From the NCBI RefSeq assembly GCF_007859615.1, contig NZ_CP042295.1, forward strand, positions 558,001-622,000: a stretch of 64,000 nt of DNA, written 5' to 3'. This DNA comes from Mycoplasma anserisalpingitidis. GTDB lineage: Bacteria; Bacillota_I; Bacilli_A; Mycoplasmatales; Metamycoplasmataceae. The notes beneath the pieces are model-generated. The model was not told the origin of the DNA. It was given only the letters and a program-made list of their open reading frames with translations, and made no database searches. Shown piece by piece: positions 10,102 to 21,072 of this stretch (positions are counted from its first letter, which is position 1; every line of letters starts with the position of its first letter). A program made the translations under genes and the position numbers.

Positions 10102-10727
10102 TATTTGCTCCCAAAAATTCTATCACCTGCATCACCAAGACCTGGTTCAATATATTTATGATCATTTAACTTTTCATCAAGTGAAGCTAAGTAAATCATA
10201 AAATCTTTACCAAATTTTTTCTCAATATGTTCAACACCTTCTTTTACACCAACTAAACAAACCAATTTAATATTTGTAAAACCATCTTTTTGAAGTCTTT
10301 CGATTGAATCTGCAGCACTACCACCTGTAGCAAGCATAGGATCAACAACAAAAATTTGACTATCTTTTGCAACTTCAGGCATTTTATAGTAATACTCTTT
10401 AGCTTGAAAAGTTTTTTCATCTCTATAAAGACCGATGTGCCCAACTCTAGCTTCAGGAACTAATTCAAGAAGACCTTCAACCATACCTAATCCTGCTCTT
10501 AAAATAGGTACTATAACAATTTCTTTATCATAAGTAAATCCATTGTATTCTTTTTCTAGTGGAGTTGTGATTACTTTAGTTTTGGTCTTGTAATCTCTTA
10601 AGATTTCATAAACCATAAGCATTGCAATTTCATTTAAATTTCTTCTAAAACGAGAGTGATTTGCATTTTTATCTCTCATATTTGTTAATTTAATTTTGAT
10701 CAATGGGTGTTCTAAAACTTTTAACAT
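10101..10727 (-). CDS. upp: Uracil phosphoribosyltransferase
   Basis: Salvage enzyme converting uracil and PRPP to UMP in the cytoplasm. The 208-residue product matches the family length and contains the PRPP-binding loop VVDPMLATGGSA, the conserved VPILRAGLGMVEG region and the C-terminal uracil-binding GLGDAGDRIFG. The ATG follows AAGGAGAAAAT. It sits in the rsmE - membrane protein - upp - coaBC - coaX operon and is coupled to coaBC by a 1-bp overlap. No riboswitch or attenuator is visible upstream. Mycoplasmas depend on pyrimidine salvage, so this is an expected core gene. Confidence 0.96.
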   Translation of the reverse strand: MLKVLEHPLIKIKLTNMRDKNANHSRFRRNLNEIAMLMVYEILRDYKTKTKVITTPLEKEYNGFTYDKEIVIVPILRAGLGMVEGLLELVPEARVGHIGLYRDEKTFQAKEYYYKMPEVAKDSQIFVVDPMLATGGSAADSIERLQKDGFTNIKLVCLVGVKEGVEHIEKKFGKDFMIYLASLDEKLNDHKYIEPGLGDAGDRIFGSK

Positions 10728-10736
10728 ATTTTCTCC

Positions 10737-11072
10737 TTATTTATACACAAAAACAAGATTAAGAACTGTAGTTAGAATAATTAATAAAACTACAACTGAT
10801 AAAATTCCGAAAACTCAAAGATGTAAATAATGATCATTTTTTAGTTTGTCATATGCTCTTTTATTTTTTTCTAAATCTTGATCTTTTATTTTCCCTGTTT
10901 TTAATTCATTTATTAGTTTTTCAAGTTTATTCAAATATTCTTTGTTTTTTGATTTTCTTAAATTTGTTTTTTGTATTCTATTTTGTACTTTATTATATTC
11001 CTTTTCTACAATTGAGATAAATAAGATTCTAAATTGAGAATAACTTATCATTTTTTCATTCTTTTTATTCAT
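10737..11072 (-). CDS. Small C-tail-anchored membrane protein
   Basis: Unrecognised 111-residue protein. Residues 1-80 are charged and predicted helical (KNEKMISYSQFRILF..., then many Lys/Asn/Glu), and one hydrophobic segment occupies ~90-108, followed by a short basic tail, so it is probably a tail-anchored protein with a cytoplasmic helix. The ATG at 11072 overlaps the rsmE stop by 8 bp; an upstream TTG is possible but less likely. The stop lies 10 nt before the upp ATG, so it is part of the same transcript. Function unknown. Confidence 0.65.
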
Positions 11073-11745
11073 TACCAACCTCAATCTGACTTAGCAAATA
11101 AATCGCTGCTGTTTCAGCACGTAAAATTCTCTTTCCTAGAGAAACACATTGAAATCCTTTACCGATTGCTTTTTCTACTTCAGTATCACTAAAACCACCT
11201 TCTGGTCCAATCAAAAATAAAACATCTTTATTTATTTTTTGTTCAATAAAAGAATTATCAACTTTTTCATGAGCAATAATTTTAATTTTTGCATCTTCGT
11301 TTATAATTTCGTCAAAAGTTCTTAGTTTACTTAATTTAATACTTATGTTTCTATATGACTGTTGGGCAGCATTAAACATTATTTCATTGAATCGATCAAT
11401 CTTTTTATTAAATTTAAATTTAGCTATTTCGCTATTAGTATGAGTCGAAATAAAGGGAATAATTTCAGTTGCACCAAGTTCAACAGCTTTTTCTATTAAC
11501 CATTCAAAGCGTTCTAATTTTATAAGTGAAACTCCTAACTTTACTTTAAAGTTAAATTCATGGTTTTCATTAATTTCTTCTTTTATTTCAGCAATATTTC
11601 CATTTAAACCACTTAAATAAAATTTACCTTCATAAACTCCGATAATTTCTTTGTTTTCTAGCCTTAAAACCTTAAAATGTTTTAATGTTTTTTCATCAAA
11701 ATACAACTTATTTCCTTGTTTTTCAACAGCAAAAAATCTATTCAT
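11065..11745 (-). CDS. rsmE: 16S rRNA m3U1498 methyltransferase
   Basis: SAM-dependent SPOUT-fold enzyme that methylates N3 of U1498 in 16S rRNA. The 226-residue product has an N-terminal PUA-like part and the C-terminal knot signatures: LIEKAVELGATEIIPF, HEKVDNSF, LIGPEGGFSDTEV and SLGKRILRAETAAIY. A TATAAT box lies immediately upstream, with its last base 7 nt before the A of the ATG, and there is no ribosome binding site, so the mRNA is probably leaderless. It is the first gene of the operon that continues through upp and coaBC to coaX. Confidence 0.95.
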   Translation of the reverse strand: MNRFFAVEKQGNKLYFDEKTLKHFKVLRLENKEIIGVYEGKFYLSGLNGNIAEIKEEINENHEFNFKVKLGVSLIKLERFEWLIEKAVELGATEIIPFISTHTNSEIAKFKFNKKIDRFNEIMFNAAQQSYRNISIKLSKLRTFDEIINEDAKIKIIAHEKVDNSFIEQKINKDVLFLIGPEGGFSDTEVEKAIGKGFQCVSLGKRILRAETAAIYLLSQIEVGNE

Positions 11746-11751
11746 AAAATA

Positions 11752-11757
11752 ATTATA
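11752..11757 (-). promoter_or_regulatory. -10 box giving a leaderless rsmE transcript
   Basis: TATAAT on the minus strand. Counting the usual 7 nt from the end of the box, the predicted start base is 11745, the A of the rsmE start codon. No Shine-Dalgarno lies between them. Confidence 0.6.
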
Positions 11758-11780
11758 AACTAATATTAAAGTAGATTAAA

Positions 11781-11851
11781 AAAGTTGACAAATTAATAAA
11801 CTAGAACAACGAAAGTTGACAAATAAATGTCAACTTTTTGTGTTCTAGTTT
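11781..11851. repeat. Direct repeat plus long inverted repeat
   Basis: A 13-bp direct repeat AAAGTTGACAAAT occurs at 11781-11793 and 11812-11824. The second copy belongs to an imperfect hairpin: AAACTAGAACA (11798-11808) and AAAGTTGACA (11812-11821) pair with TGTCAACTTT (11828-11837) and TGTTCTAGTTT (11841-11851) around a 6-nt loop. It lies near no gene end that needs a terminator. A related AAAGTTGAC string sits at 22749-22757. It could be the remains of an insertion sequence end. No transposase is present. Confidence 0.5.
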
Positions 11852-12083
11852 AAAAGAACTTTTATGAAAAGAATTTCACTTTTTATTCCATATAATTCGC
11901 TTACTTGAAACTAAAAAATAGTAAATTTTAGTTAATTGAGAATGTGGTATTAACCATATATATCTTGGAAAATTATTTAATTATTCTAATTTTTCAATAA
12001 AATCCTTCCTGATTTACTTCAATACACATTAACTTCCTTAGGATAAAATACTACTAAGAGAAGTGTTTTATCTTCGATATTTA
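11852..12083. other. Intergenic stretch without a recognisable gene
   Basis: All six frames are cut by frequent TAA/TAG codons. The longest reading on the plus strand just after the inverted repeat is 16 codons (MKRISLFIPYNSL...). It may be a decayed mobile-element remnant next to the repeat above, but no family can be named. Confidence 0.4.
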
Positions 12084-12112
12084 AAAAAAACGTGATGATC
12101 GACCATCATCAC
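12083..12112 (-). terminator. Terminator of the large lipoprotein gene
   Basis: Stem GTGATGAT (12092-12099) and ATCATCAC (12105-12112) with a 5-nt loop; on the minus strand it is followed by a run of eight T (12083-12090). Confidence 0.8.
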
Positions 12113-12148
12113 ATTCAATTTTTTTACTAATAAACATTAGCATTTTGA

Positions 12149-15088
12149 CTAATTTTGTTCCTTCATTCTTTGTATTTCTTGAATTTTAGGATCTATTTTA
12201 TTTCAATAATCATAATAAAGAGGTCATACATTAGTAACTATTTCTAGGAAATCTTTTTCACTTTCTAAATATGATTTCATTTTTGTGATCATGATATTCA
12301 TTTCATTTTTAACTTCATTATATTCAAAATCATCACCAAGACCTAAAAGAATAGATTGTAATTCATTTAATTTAACATTACCATCTCTTATCACGCTTTC
12401 TTTAGCTAACGCGAAAATACGTTGTCAAGCTTTTATTAAATCACTTTCCATTTGTTCAAGTTTTTTAACATCACTTTCATTTTCATAACCATTTGAAATG
12501 CTTTTTATGGTTTGACTAGCTTCATTGTAAATATCCGGTGCAAAACTTGAAACATTTGAAAGTACGTCATTTCTAATTGCTCAACTTACTCTTTCTCTTT
12601 TACGTATAATATCACGAAATATTTCATTTAAATTTAATCACAATCTTTCAACATTTGATTCTTTTGCTTTAATTTCTTTCAAAGTCAATTTTTCGATTTG
12701 TTCCATTGTCAAGCTATTATCAATTGCATTTTTGTGCTCTGTTGTTCGCTCAGATCATTCAGGAGAATCGAAGATACCGTTCTTATAAATGTTAGTAAGC
12801 GATTCTAATCTTTCAAAGTATAATCTAATTGATGATGTACGATCAATGACATAATCTTCTCTTCTTCTTATATCAATATCTAAATATAAACCTAATTTAG
12901 AATTATAATAATAACTAAATTGTTCATCAGTAAAAGAATCTAGCTTGCTACCATCACCAATCCCCACTAGTCAAATATCTTCCCAATCTCTAAAGATCTC
13001 ATCTCATTCTGGATCATTGTATTTACTGCGATGTTTTACATGATCTTGCACTAGCGGAATAAAATCTTTAATATTTTTAATAATTTCAAGACGCTTTCTT
13101 CTATTATCTTCATCCCTCTTATCTAGTTCAGCTTTTCTTAAAACATTTTCAATTTGTTTCATTTTTTCTTCTAGTTCACTAAATTCAAAAATATTTTTGT
13201 AATTTTCTATAATACTATCCAATGTATTTTGTAATTCTGCTTTAATTTCAGGATAATCATTATAGTTAACTACTTCTGGAATTGCTGAATCGTATTTTCT
13301 TTTCAATTCATCTTGTTTCGATTCTATTTGACTAATTTGGTTATTAACATATTCAATACTATAAGAAAAAACACCTGTTCAGTCCCTTATAGCTCAAGTC
13401 GGAATTTTTCTTGACTTCATTGTTTCTTCATCAACTAAGTTATCGAGTTTTTCGTATAAAAACTCTTTGAAGAAATCATATTTTGAATTTTCGATACTTT
13501 TAATGAAAACTTTATAATTCTCTAAAGCTTCAAGGTGCTCTTTAATAACTTTTTCCTTATATTTATTAAATTCTTGTAGTGGTTCACGTACCTTAGAAAT
13601 TTGTAATTCTAAATCTGATATCTCATTTTTTAATTGATTGTTATTTAAGTTATCAATTCTTTTTTCAAGTTCATCAACATAAATATTTAATGGATTCAAA
13701 ATCAAATATAAGTCATAATCTCTGATTTCAGAGAAATATATTAACTCATTTTCTTTTGCATGATTAATTTTTTCTAATAATATTTTTTTGTAATCAATAT
13801 CATCAGATTCATTGCTAGTATTTTCATTTTGTTTATTCTTTTCTTCTTCAGCTTCGTTTAATGCGTTGTTAATCTCATTAAATTTAGAGTCTAATTTATT
13901 ACTATCAAAAACTTTATGATAATCTTTAATGATGCTATTAAGTTTTTCTTCAAGATCATTTTTGATTGTTGGATAATTGTCATATTTGCTTAATTCATTG
14001 TCAATAACTGAATCGTAGTATTTTTTAAGTTCATCTTGTTTTGAAACAACTTGATTAAATCTTAATAAAATATCTTCTAAAAATGATGAAAGTTCTTCAC
14101 TTTTTGCTTCAATTTTAGAAACTGAAAAATTTTTAATTTCCTCTGAATTAGGCATATTTGACATAAATTCGTTTAGTTCATTTATAAATTCTGATGCATT
14201 TTTATTTTCAAATAGCTCTTTCAATTCATTAGCTTGTTCTAATAATTCTAAATATTTTTGAATAGCTTTGTTCTTTAGTTCATTATATTCTCTAATTTTT
14301 TCTAAAGTCTCTTCCAATATTTTGTCTAATTCATTATTATTTTTGTCAACTTCCTGAGAATCTAATGATTCGATTTTTCCTAAAAGTTCATCTATGAAAT
14401 CTTCTAAAGGTTTTAAAATAGTTTTTAACCCATCATCATTGTTGTTATTATAAATATCAATATGATTGGTTTTGGTTTCATCTAATTTTTCTTTGAATTT
14501 ATCTTGTTTAGCATTAAGTTCATCTTTTAAATTATTATCTATAGCTTCTTTATTTTTATTAGCTTCTTCTAAAGCTTTTGATAAATCTTTTTGAGCTAAT
14601 ATTAAATCTACAAAAGTTGAATTACTTTCCGGATCCAAAAGAACGCTTTTATCCACCACAACTTTTGATAATGACTGATGAATAGATGAATATTTTTCAT
14701 CACTAAATTCAGTTTTTAATATGTTTTTTATCTCATCGATAAGTTTTGATAATTTATCTTTCTCTTGATTAAAAATTTCTTTTGCAAAAGTTGTATATCT
14801 GTTTAATAATTCATTGTAATCATCTTTTTTATTTGTATTTTTATTTAGTGAATTTTCAACTTGATTAATATAGTCAAAAAAATCATTCACTTCTTTACGT
14901 TGATCACCTTCTAAAATTTTAATTTCATCTTTTATTTCAGAAAGTAATTTGGTAATTTTATCTTTATATTCTGAATTTGTATTTTTTTGAATTATTGAAC
15001 ACGCTGCTAATGAAGCACTTAATGTAACTACACCTGCACAACCTAGTGCTATTAATGGAATAAGTAGTTTTTTATTTTTCTTTTTCAT
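12149..15088 (-). CDS. Large repeat-containing surface lipoprotein
   Basis: 979 residues with TGA read as Trp. The signal peptide (MKKKNKKLLIPLIALGCAGV...) ends in LAAC, giving a lipid-anchored Cys near residue 30. The rest is highly charged, Asn/Lys/Glu-rich and predicted helical. Two related units of about 240 residues follow each other: KQDELKKYYDS at ~348 and KQDELKRKYDS at ~590 head matching stretches (DNYPTIKNDLEEKLNSIIKDY versus NDYPEIKAELQNTLDSIIENY). No catalytic motif is seen, so an adhesin or antigen role is only a guess. A long homopolymer in its promoter suggests phase-variable expression. A terminator follows the stop. Confidence 0.85.
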
Positions 15089-15128
15089 AAATTACCTCTA
15101 ATATTCAATACTAAAATTTATTATTTAT

Positions 15129-15171
15129 ATTATATTACTTCAATCCTAAATTCAAAAAAAAAAAAAAAAAA
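15129..15171 (-). promoter_or_regulatory. Lipoprotein promoter with 18-nt poly-T tract (possible phase switch)
   Basis: TATAAT on the minus strand at 15129-15134, 40 nt upstream of the lipoprotein ATG. Eighteen uninterrupted T (A15154-15171 on the plus strand) fill the -35 and adjoining upstream region, 20-37 nt above the -10 box. Slippage of such a tract would change promoter geometry. Comparable homopolymers control variable lipoproteins in other mycoplasmas (for example the vlp genes of M. hyorhinis); the switch here is inference. Confidence 0.65.
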
Positions 15172-15210
15172 GAGCTTAAATTTTTTACCTAAATAAAGAG
15201 ATATTTGAAA

Positions 15211-15241
15211 AAAATATAAAAAACAACACTTTATGTGTTGT
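15211..15241 (-). terminator. Terminator of the ABC exporter operon
   Basis: Stem ACAACAC (15223-15229) and GTGTTGT (15235-15241) with a 5-nt loop, followed on the minus strand by a T-rich run. It begins directly at the stop of the second exporter gene. Confidence 0.8.
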
Positions 15242-17188
15242 CTAAGATAATTCAAGATTTCCAGTGTATAAAGCGTAATATAAACCACGGTTTTTGATTA
15301 ATTCATCATGAGTTCCGATTTCGTTTATTTCACCGTCTTTAAGAACTAAAATAACGTCTGCATTTCTAACAGTGCTTAATCTGTGGGCAATAATAAAACT
15401 TGTTTTGTCTTTCATTAAATTGCTTAATGCTTTTTGAATTTCTTTTTCAGTTTTGGTATCAATATTACTTGTAGCTTCATCAAGAATTAAAATATCTGGA
15501 TTACAACAAGCAACTCTAGCAATACTTAATAATTGTCTTTGACCTTGACTTAAATTTGCTCCGGCAGATTCAAGGTAAGTATCATAACCTTTGCTCATTA
15601 AGTTTATAAATGAATCAGCATTAGCAACTTTGGCTGCTTCAATAATTTCTTCAATAGTAGCATTTTCTCTACCATACGAAATATTATTTCTTACTGTGTC
15701 ACTGAAAAGATAAGTATCTTGAAGTACTACTCCAATTTTTTCACGTAGATCTTTTTTATTAATATCTCTTATATTAATTCCATCGATATAAATATTTCCT
15801 GAATCAATATCGTAAAATCTATTTAATAAGTTTGTAATAGTCGTTTTACCAGCACCGGTAGGTCCAACAATAGCGATTTTTTGACCTGGTTTTACAGTTA
15901 AATTAATGTTCTTTAATATTGGTTTATTTTTGTTGTAACTAAAGTTTACATTTTCTAGAATAACACCTTTAGTTGAACATGGAATATAACTAATCACACC
16001 ATTATTATTTATTTTTCAGTATTTTTTGCTTTCTGGATTATTATTTCTTTCAGTTTCAGTAACTTCAATAATATTATTGTTTTCATCTAAAATTCCGTAA
16101 ACTGAAACAATTTGCCCTTCATCAATTTCATCAGGTAAATCCAAAACATTTTTAACTCTTTGGAAACCACTAAGAGCCATTAAGATCGAACCGACATTTT
16201 GTGAAATTGAACTAATTGGTTGAGTAAAGCTTCTAGCTAATTGTAAGAATGAAATAAGTGTACCGATACTTAGTGCTAATCCATAAGTATTTAATGCAGT
16301 TGAATTAACAATCATTAATGAACCAAGAAGTCCTAAAATAGCATAATTTATGTTTCCCATATTAATTGCAATAGGCATTAATATGTTACTTAAATTCTTA
16401 CTAATTCTGTCATTTTCATACAATTCTTGATTTAATTTATCAAATTTTTCAAGTGATTTATGTTCATAATTAAACACTTTAACAACTCTTAATCCATCAA
16501 TCATTTCGTTGATGTAAGCATTAGTATTTCCTAAACTAGTTTGAGTTCTAACAAAGTACTTACTTGAAAATTTAACAATAATTTGCATTACAAGCATGAT
16601 TAATCCAACAAGGAATATTGCAACAATTGTTAATGATCAGCTTTGAATAAACATAAATACAAGCGAAACAATAACTGTAAAAATAGCTTGAACAATATCA
16701 GGAATTGATTGAATCATTGTTTTAATTAACTCAATATCATTAATGAAATATCCCATAATTTCGCCATCTTGAGTTGTGTCAAAGAATCTAACAGGTTTTT
16801 TCTGTACTGAAGTATATAATTCATCTCTTAATTTTTTAAGAGTATTATGAGTAATGTTAGCCATAATTCTTTGAGAAGCTAACATAGCAGCAAGAGTTAA
16901 AACTAAAATTGAGATATAAATAATTACATATTTATTAAATTCTGCTCAATTAAAGGCTGCGTTAGGATCAGTTGATAAAGCTTTAAGTCATGGGTCTAAA
17001 AATCAACCAACGACCACAACCCCAATAAACATTTGTGCAAGAATTAAAGTAAACGAAGAAAATAAGTTTAATAAAACTGCTAATGGATATAAAACTTTAT
17101 TAGCTTTAAAAATATATTTTAATAAAGCTTTGAACATTCCTTTTTGAATCGGAGCTCTTTTTGCTGTTCTACTAGAAGAATGATGCAT
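15242..17188 (-). CDS. ABC exporter, permease-ATPase half (canonical site)
   Basis: Half-transporter of 648 residues: about six membrane helices in residues 25-330 (MdlB/MsbA-like), then an ATPase domain with Walker [10 protein letters not shown], signature LSQGQ, Walker [10 protein letters not shown] with the catalytic Glu, and the H-loop IIAHRLSTV. It is coupled to the preceding half-transporter gene by a 1-bp TAATG overlap, so the two very likely form a heterodimer of the BmrCD/TM287-288 type that exports drugs or lipids. A loop of about 40 residues ([15 protein letters not shown]...) inserted before the ATPase domain looks lineage-specific. Substrate unknown. Confidence 0.9.
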
Positions 17189-18915
17189 TATTTACCTCCA
17201 TTTTGAGAATTATATAATCCAGCGTAAAACTCATTGTTTTCAAGAAGTTCTTGGTGAGTGCCAAATCCACTGATCTCACCTTTTTTCATAACAATAATTT
17301 TATCTGCAGTTTCGATTGAACTAATTCTGTGGGCAATAATAATCTTTGTAGTATTTGGTAAGTTGTTTCTTAGTGCCATTCTAATTTGTTTATCAGTTTT
17401 AGTGTCCACCGCACTAGTTGAGTCATCCATAATTAAGATTTTTGGTTTTTTAATTAAAGCTCTAGCGATGCAAAGTCTTTGTTTTTGTCCACCAGAGTAA
17501 TTGTTTCCTTTTTGAGCAACACGTTGATCTAAACCTTCTTCTTTTGAGAATACAAAGTCATGTGCACTTGATATTCTAAGCACCTCCTCAATCTCATCAT
17601 CAGTAACATTAGGATCGCCTCATTGCATGTTTTCTCTAAGGGTTCCGCTAAAAAGAACGTTCTTTTGTAAAACCATTGAAACATTATCCCTAAGGAATTC
17701 TAAATCATAATCTTTAACTTCAATTCCACCAATTGTTAATTTTCCTTCGGTAATATCATAAAGTCTAGGTAGAAGTTGAATTAATGAGCTTTTTCCTGAA
17801 CCTGTTGATCCAACAATTCCAATTGTTTGACCTTCTTTAATTTCTAAATTAATATTTTTAAGGGTGTAATTCTCATCATTTTCATGATATTTAAGAAATA
17901 CATTTTCATATTTAATATCAAAGTTTTTTAACTCTTTAATAGGGCTTGCGACATTTTGAATGGTACTTTCTTCAGAAAGAACTTCAGCAATACGAGCAGC
18001 TCCAGCTCTAGCAAAAATGATTGAAGCTGCAACCATAACAATCATCATTAATGAAATCATAACTTGTCATAAGTATGAAACAAAAGATGTAAGAATACCG
18101 ATTGTTAAATCGCCACTGCCGTGAGTTGAAACAATATTTTGTGTTGTTAAATAAGAAATTAATAATGATGAGAGGAAAATTAATCCTAAAAATGTAAATT
18201 GACCTCATGCAATGGTTTTGTCATTTCTCATCAAAATATCTCTTAATTTTAATGTAAATTTTTCAAAATTAGTAAATTCATGTTTTTCTTTATTGAATGA
18301 TTTAATAGTTTTGATAGCACTTAAGTTTTCCTGAACTTTACTGTTAAATTGATCCATTACTTCTAATGATTTTTTGAATTTTGGATATACAATTCAGAAA
18401 ATAACAGTAAATACTGTTCCCATTATTACAAGAGCAACTAGTAAAATTCAAGCTAATTTTGTACTGTTAATAAATCCTAAAATAACTGCACCAATAAGCA
18501 TAATTGGACCACGAACCATAGTACGAATTATGTTCATATAAGCCATTCTTATATTAGTAATATCATTTGTTAACCTAATAATTAAGCTTCCTGTGCTAAA
18601 TTTGTCTATATTTCCAAATGAAAAGTTTTGAATTTTTTGGAATAATTCATATCTTAAATCTCTAGCCAACATTCCTGAAGCTTTGGAAGCGAAAACTCCT
18701 GAAATTGCACCACAAATTAAAGACAGAATTGCGAAGAGAAATATCAATCCACTTCATTTATAAATTTCAAGTTGATTTTGAGATTGAATTCCTTGATCGA
18801 TTAAGTTAGCCATAAAGGTAGGAATCAAAATTTGGCAAATAACTTCTATAGTAATAAAAACAATAGAAATGGTAGATTCAAGCCAAGTACGTTTAGCAAT
18901 TTGTCTTATTGTCAT
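17188..18915 (-). CDS. ABC exporter, permease-ATPase half (degenerate site)
   Basis: 575-residue half-transporter (MdlA-like). Membrane domain to about residue 300, then the ATPase domain with Walker A GSTGSGKSS, signature YSGGQ, and Walker B ILIMDDSTS, in which the catalytic Glu is Asp. Such an Asp marks the non-hydrolysing site of heterodimeric exporters, and the partner encoded immediately downstream has the normal Glu. Start at MTIRQIAKRTW with AAAGGAG 5 nt upstream. It follows a small membrane protein gene after 9 nt and so is in the thrS-side transcript. Confidence 0.9.
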
Positions 18916-18924
18916 TTTTCTCCT

Positions 18925-19323
18925 TTATTTATATTTTTTCTTTCTATTCATTAAGTAATCTTCGATAATGCTTGAAATATAAAAACTCAACAATGAAATA
19001 ACAATAATTGGTATTAGCATAACAATTCTCAAAGTACTTTTAAGTTCATTAAAACCTAAAATAAAGAAAAAAGCTGCCAACAATGAGCCAACTATCCCAA
19101 AACTGTCACTTTTGATTTTATTAAATCAAAGCAGAACCACTCATATAATTAAAACACAAATTATATTGGTGGTTAAAGCAATTCAGAGAAATTTCTGTGG
19201 AAATACTCTCAATTTAAAGTCGTCAGTTCCGATAATTCAGAATGTTATTGCAGGCAAAACTATGCAGATTGTTATAAATATATATTGGTTTAATTGTTTA
19301 CTTTTTTCAGTTATTTTATTCAT
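18925..19323 (-). CDS. Small four-helix membrane protein
   Basis: Unrecognised 132-residue protein with four predicted membrane helices, a positive C-terminal tail (NRKKKYK) and two TGA-coded and several other Trp residues. Its ATG overlaps the thrS stop by 8 bp and its stop is 9 nt before the first ABC exporter gene, so it joins the aminoacyl-tRNA synthetase block to the exporter genes in one transcript. No enzymatic motif is present. Confidence 0.7.
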
Positions 19324-21058
19324 AATTTGCTTTTAATTTAGTAATTAATAAAACAAATTCATCAATCGAAACTGTTTTAGTTTCAGTTTTACCATATTCT
19401 CTATAAGAAATGGTTCTGTTTTTTTGTTCTTCATCACCTAAGATTAATTGAAATTTAGATTTAGACATTTGAGCTTCTCTCATTTTTTTAGAAATTCTTT
19501 CCTCACGATCATCAATTTTTACTCTAAATTCAAGATTGAATAATAAATCTCTAATTTCCTTAGCGTAATCTAAATTAACTTTTTCATTTACAGGAAGAAT
19601 TGTAATTTGTTTTGGAGCAAGTCAAAATGGTAAATTACCTTTAGTTTGTTCAAGCATTGTAGCTACGAATCTTTCATATGTACCAATTAATCCACGGTGT
19701 AACATAACAGGTCTTTCATTTTCGTTATTTTTATTAATGAAACTTAAATCAAATTTTTCAGGGAGTAAAAAGTCTAATTGTAAAGTTGAAATTGTAACTT
19801 CATGTCCTAAAGCAGTAAAAATTTGAATATCCATTTTAGGTCCATAGAAAGCTGCTTCACCTATTTTTTCTTCGTATTCAACACCTAGTTCATTCAATAC
19901 TTCACGAAGTTGGTTTTCAGAAGAGTTTCACATGTGATCATCATCATAGTATTTTTCTTTATTGTTTTTATCTCTTAAACTAAGTGAAATATAACTAATA
20001 TTAAGTTTAAAAAGTTCTAATGTTTCTTTAATTTGTGAGTACATTAATTTGAACTCATCTTTAATTTGATCTTTTCTTAAAAATAAGTGTCCTTCAGTTA
20101 AAAGCATTCCTCTAACACGTTCAAGTCCAGTTAATGCTCCAGATTTTTCATAACGATATAACTGAGATTGTTCACTATATCTTATAGGCAAATCACGGTA
20201 TGAACGTTTTTCCATGTTATAACAAATAATGTGGTGTGGACAAGTCATTGGTCGTGGAATAAGTCTTTCATTTTCAACAACCATTGCACTAAACATATCA
20301 TCTTTATAGTGGGCTAAATGTCCTGAACGTCTGTAAAGTTCTTCTTCACCAAAATGTGGAGTTAACACTTCAGTAAATCCGTATTTACGATCCATTTTTA
20401 AAATTAAATTTCTAATTTCATTGTGGATGTGCATTCCATCTTCAAGTCAGAATGGAAGACCTTGTCCACCAAGACGATTGAATGCAAAAAGTTTTAACTC
20501 TTTACCAATTTTTCTATGATCTCTTTCTTTTCTATCTTTAAGGATTTCTAAGTATTGATTCAATTCATCACTTGACTCTCAAGAAGTACCATAAATTCTG
20601 GTTAATTGAATATTATCTGAATTTCCTCTTCAGTATGCACCAGCAAGAGAAAGAAGTTTGAAGTGTTTAATTTTTTTGGTATCTTCCACATGGTTTCCAG
20701 CACAAAGATCAACAAAAACTGTTTCGTTATTAAGTGGATCAACTAAAGCATAAAAAGTAATATCAGCACCTTTAGCTTTAAGTTCTTCATAAAGTTCTTT
20801 TTTGTATGGTTTGTTTTCAAAACTGTATTCATTAATACTTACTTGCTTCATAACTAAGTTTCTTGAAGCTAATTTTTTCATTAATTTTTCAATTTTGTTT
20901 AATTCGGTATCACTGATTGGATTTTCAAATTCAAAGTCGTAGTAAAATCCTTCATCTGTAGCAGGTCCAAAACCAAGTTTAACGTTTGGATATAATTTTT
21001 CTACTGCAGCACCAAGCAAGTGGCTTGTTGTATGGTTTAATTGCTTATTTGCTTTCAT
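19316..21058 (-). CDS. thrS: Threonine-tRNA ligase, TGS-less
   Basis: Class II synthetase that charges tRNA-Thr. At 580 residues it is shorter than the usual ~640 because the N-terminal TGS domain is missing: the protein opens directly with the editing domain ([16 protein letters not shown], residues 9-24). The catalytic core shows the zinc Cys in RPMTCPHH, motif 2 region [17 protein letters not shown], and motif 3 region [19 protein letters not shown]; the C-terminal anticodon domain follows (PKQITILPV...). TGS-less ThrRS is known in mycoplasmas. It follows trpS after 14 nt, with no T-box leader. Confidence 0.95.
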
Positions 21059-21072
21059 TGTAACCTCTTTTA

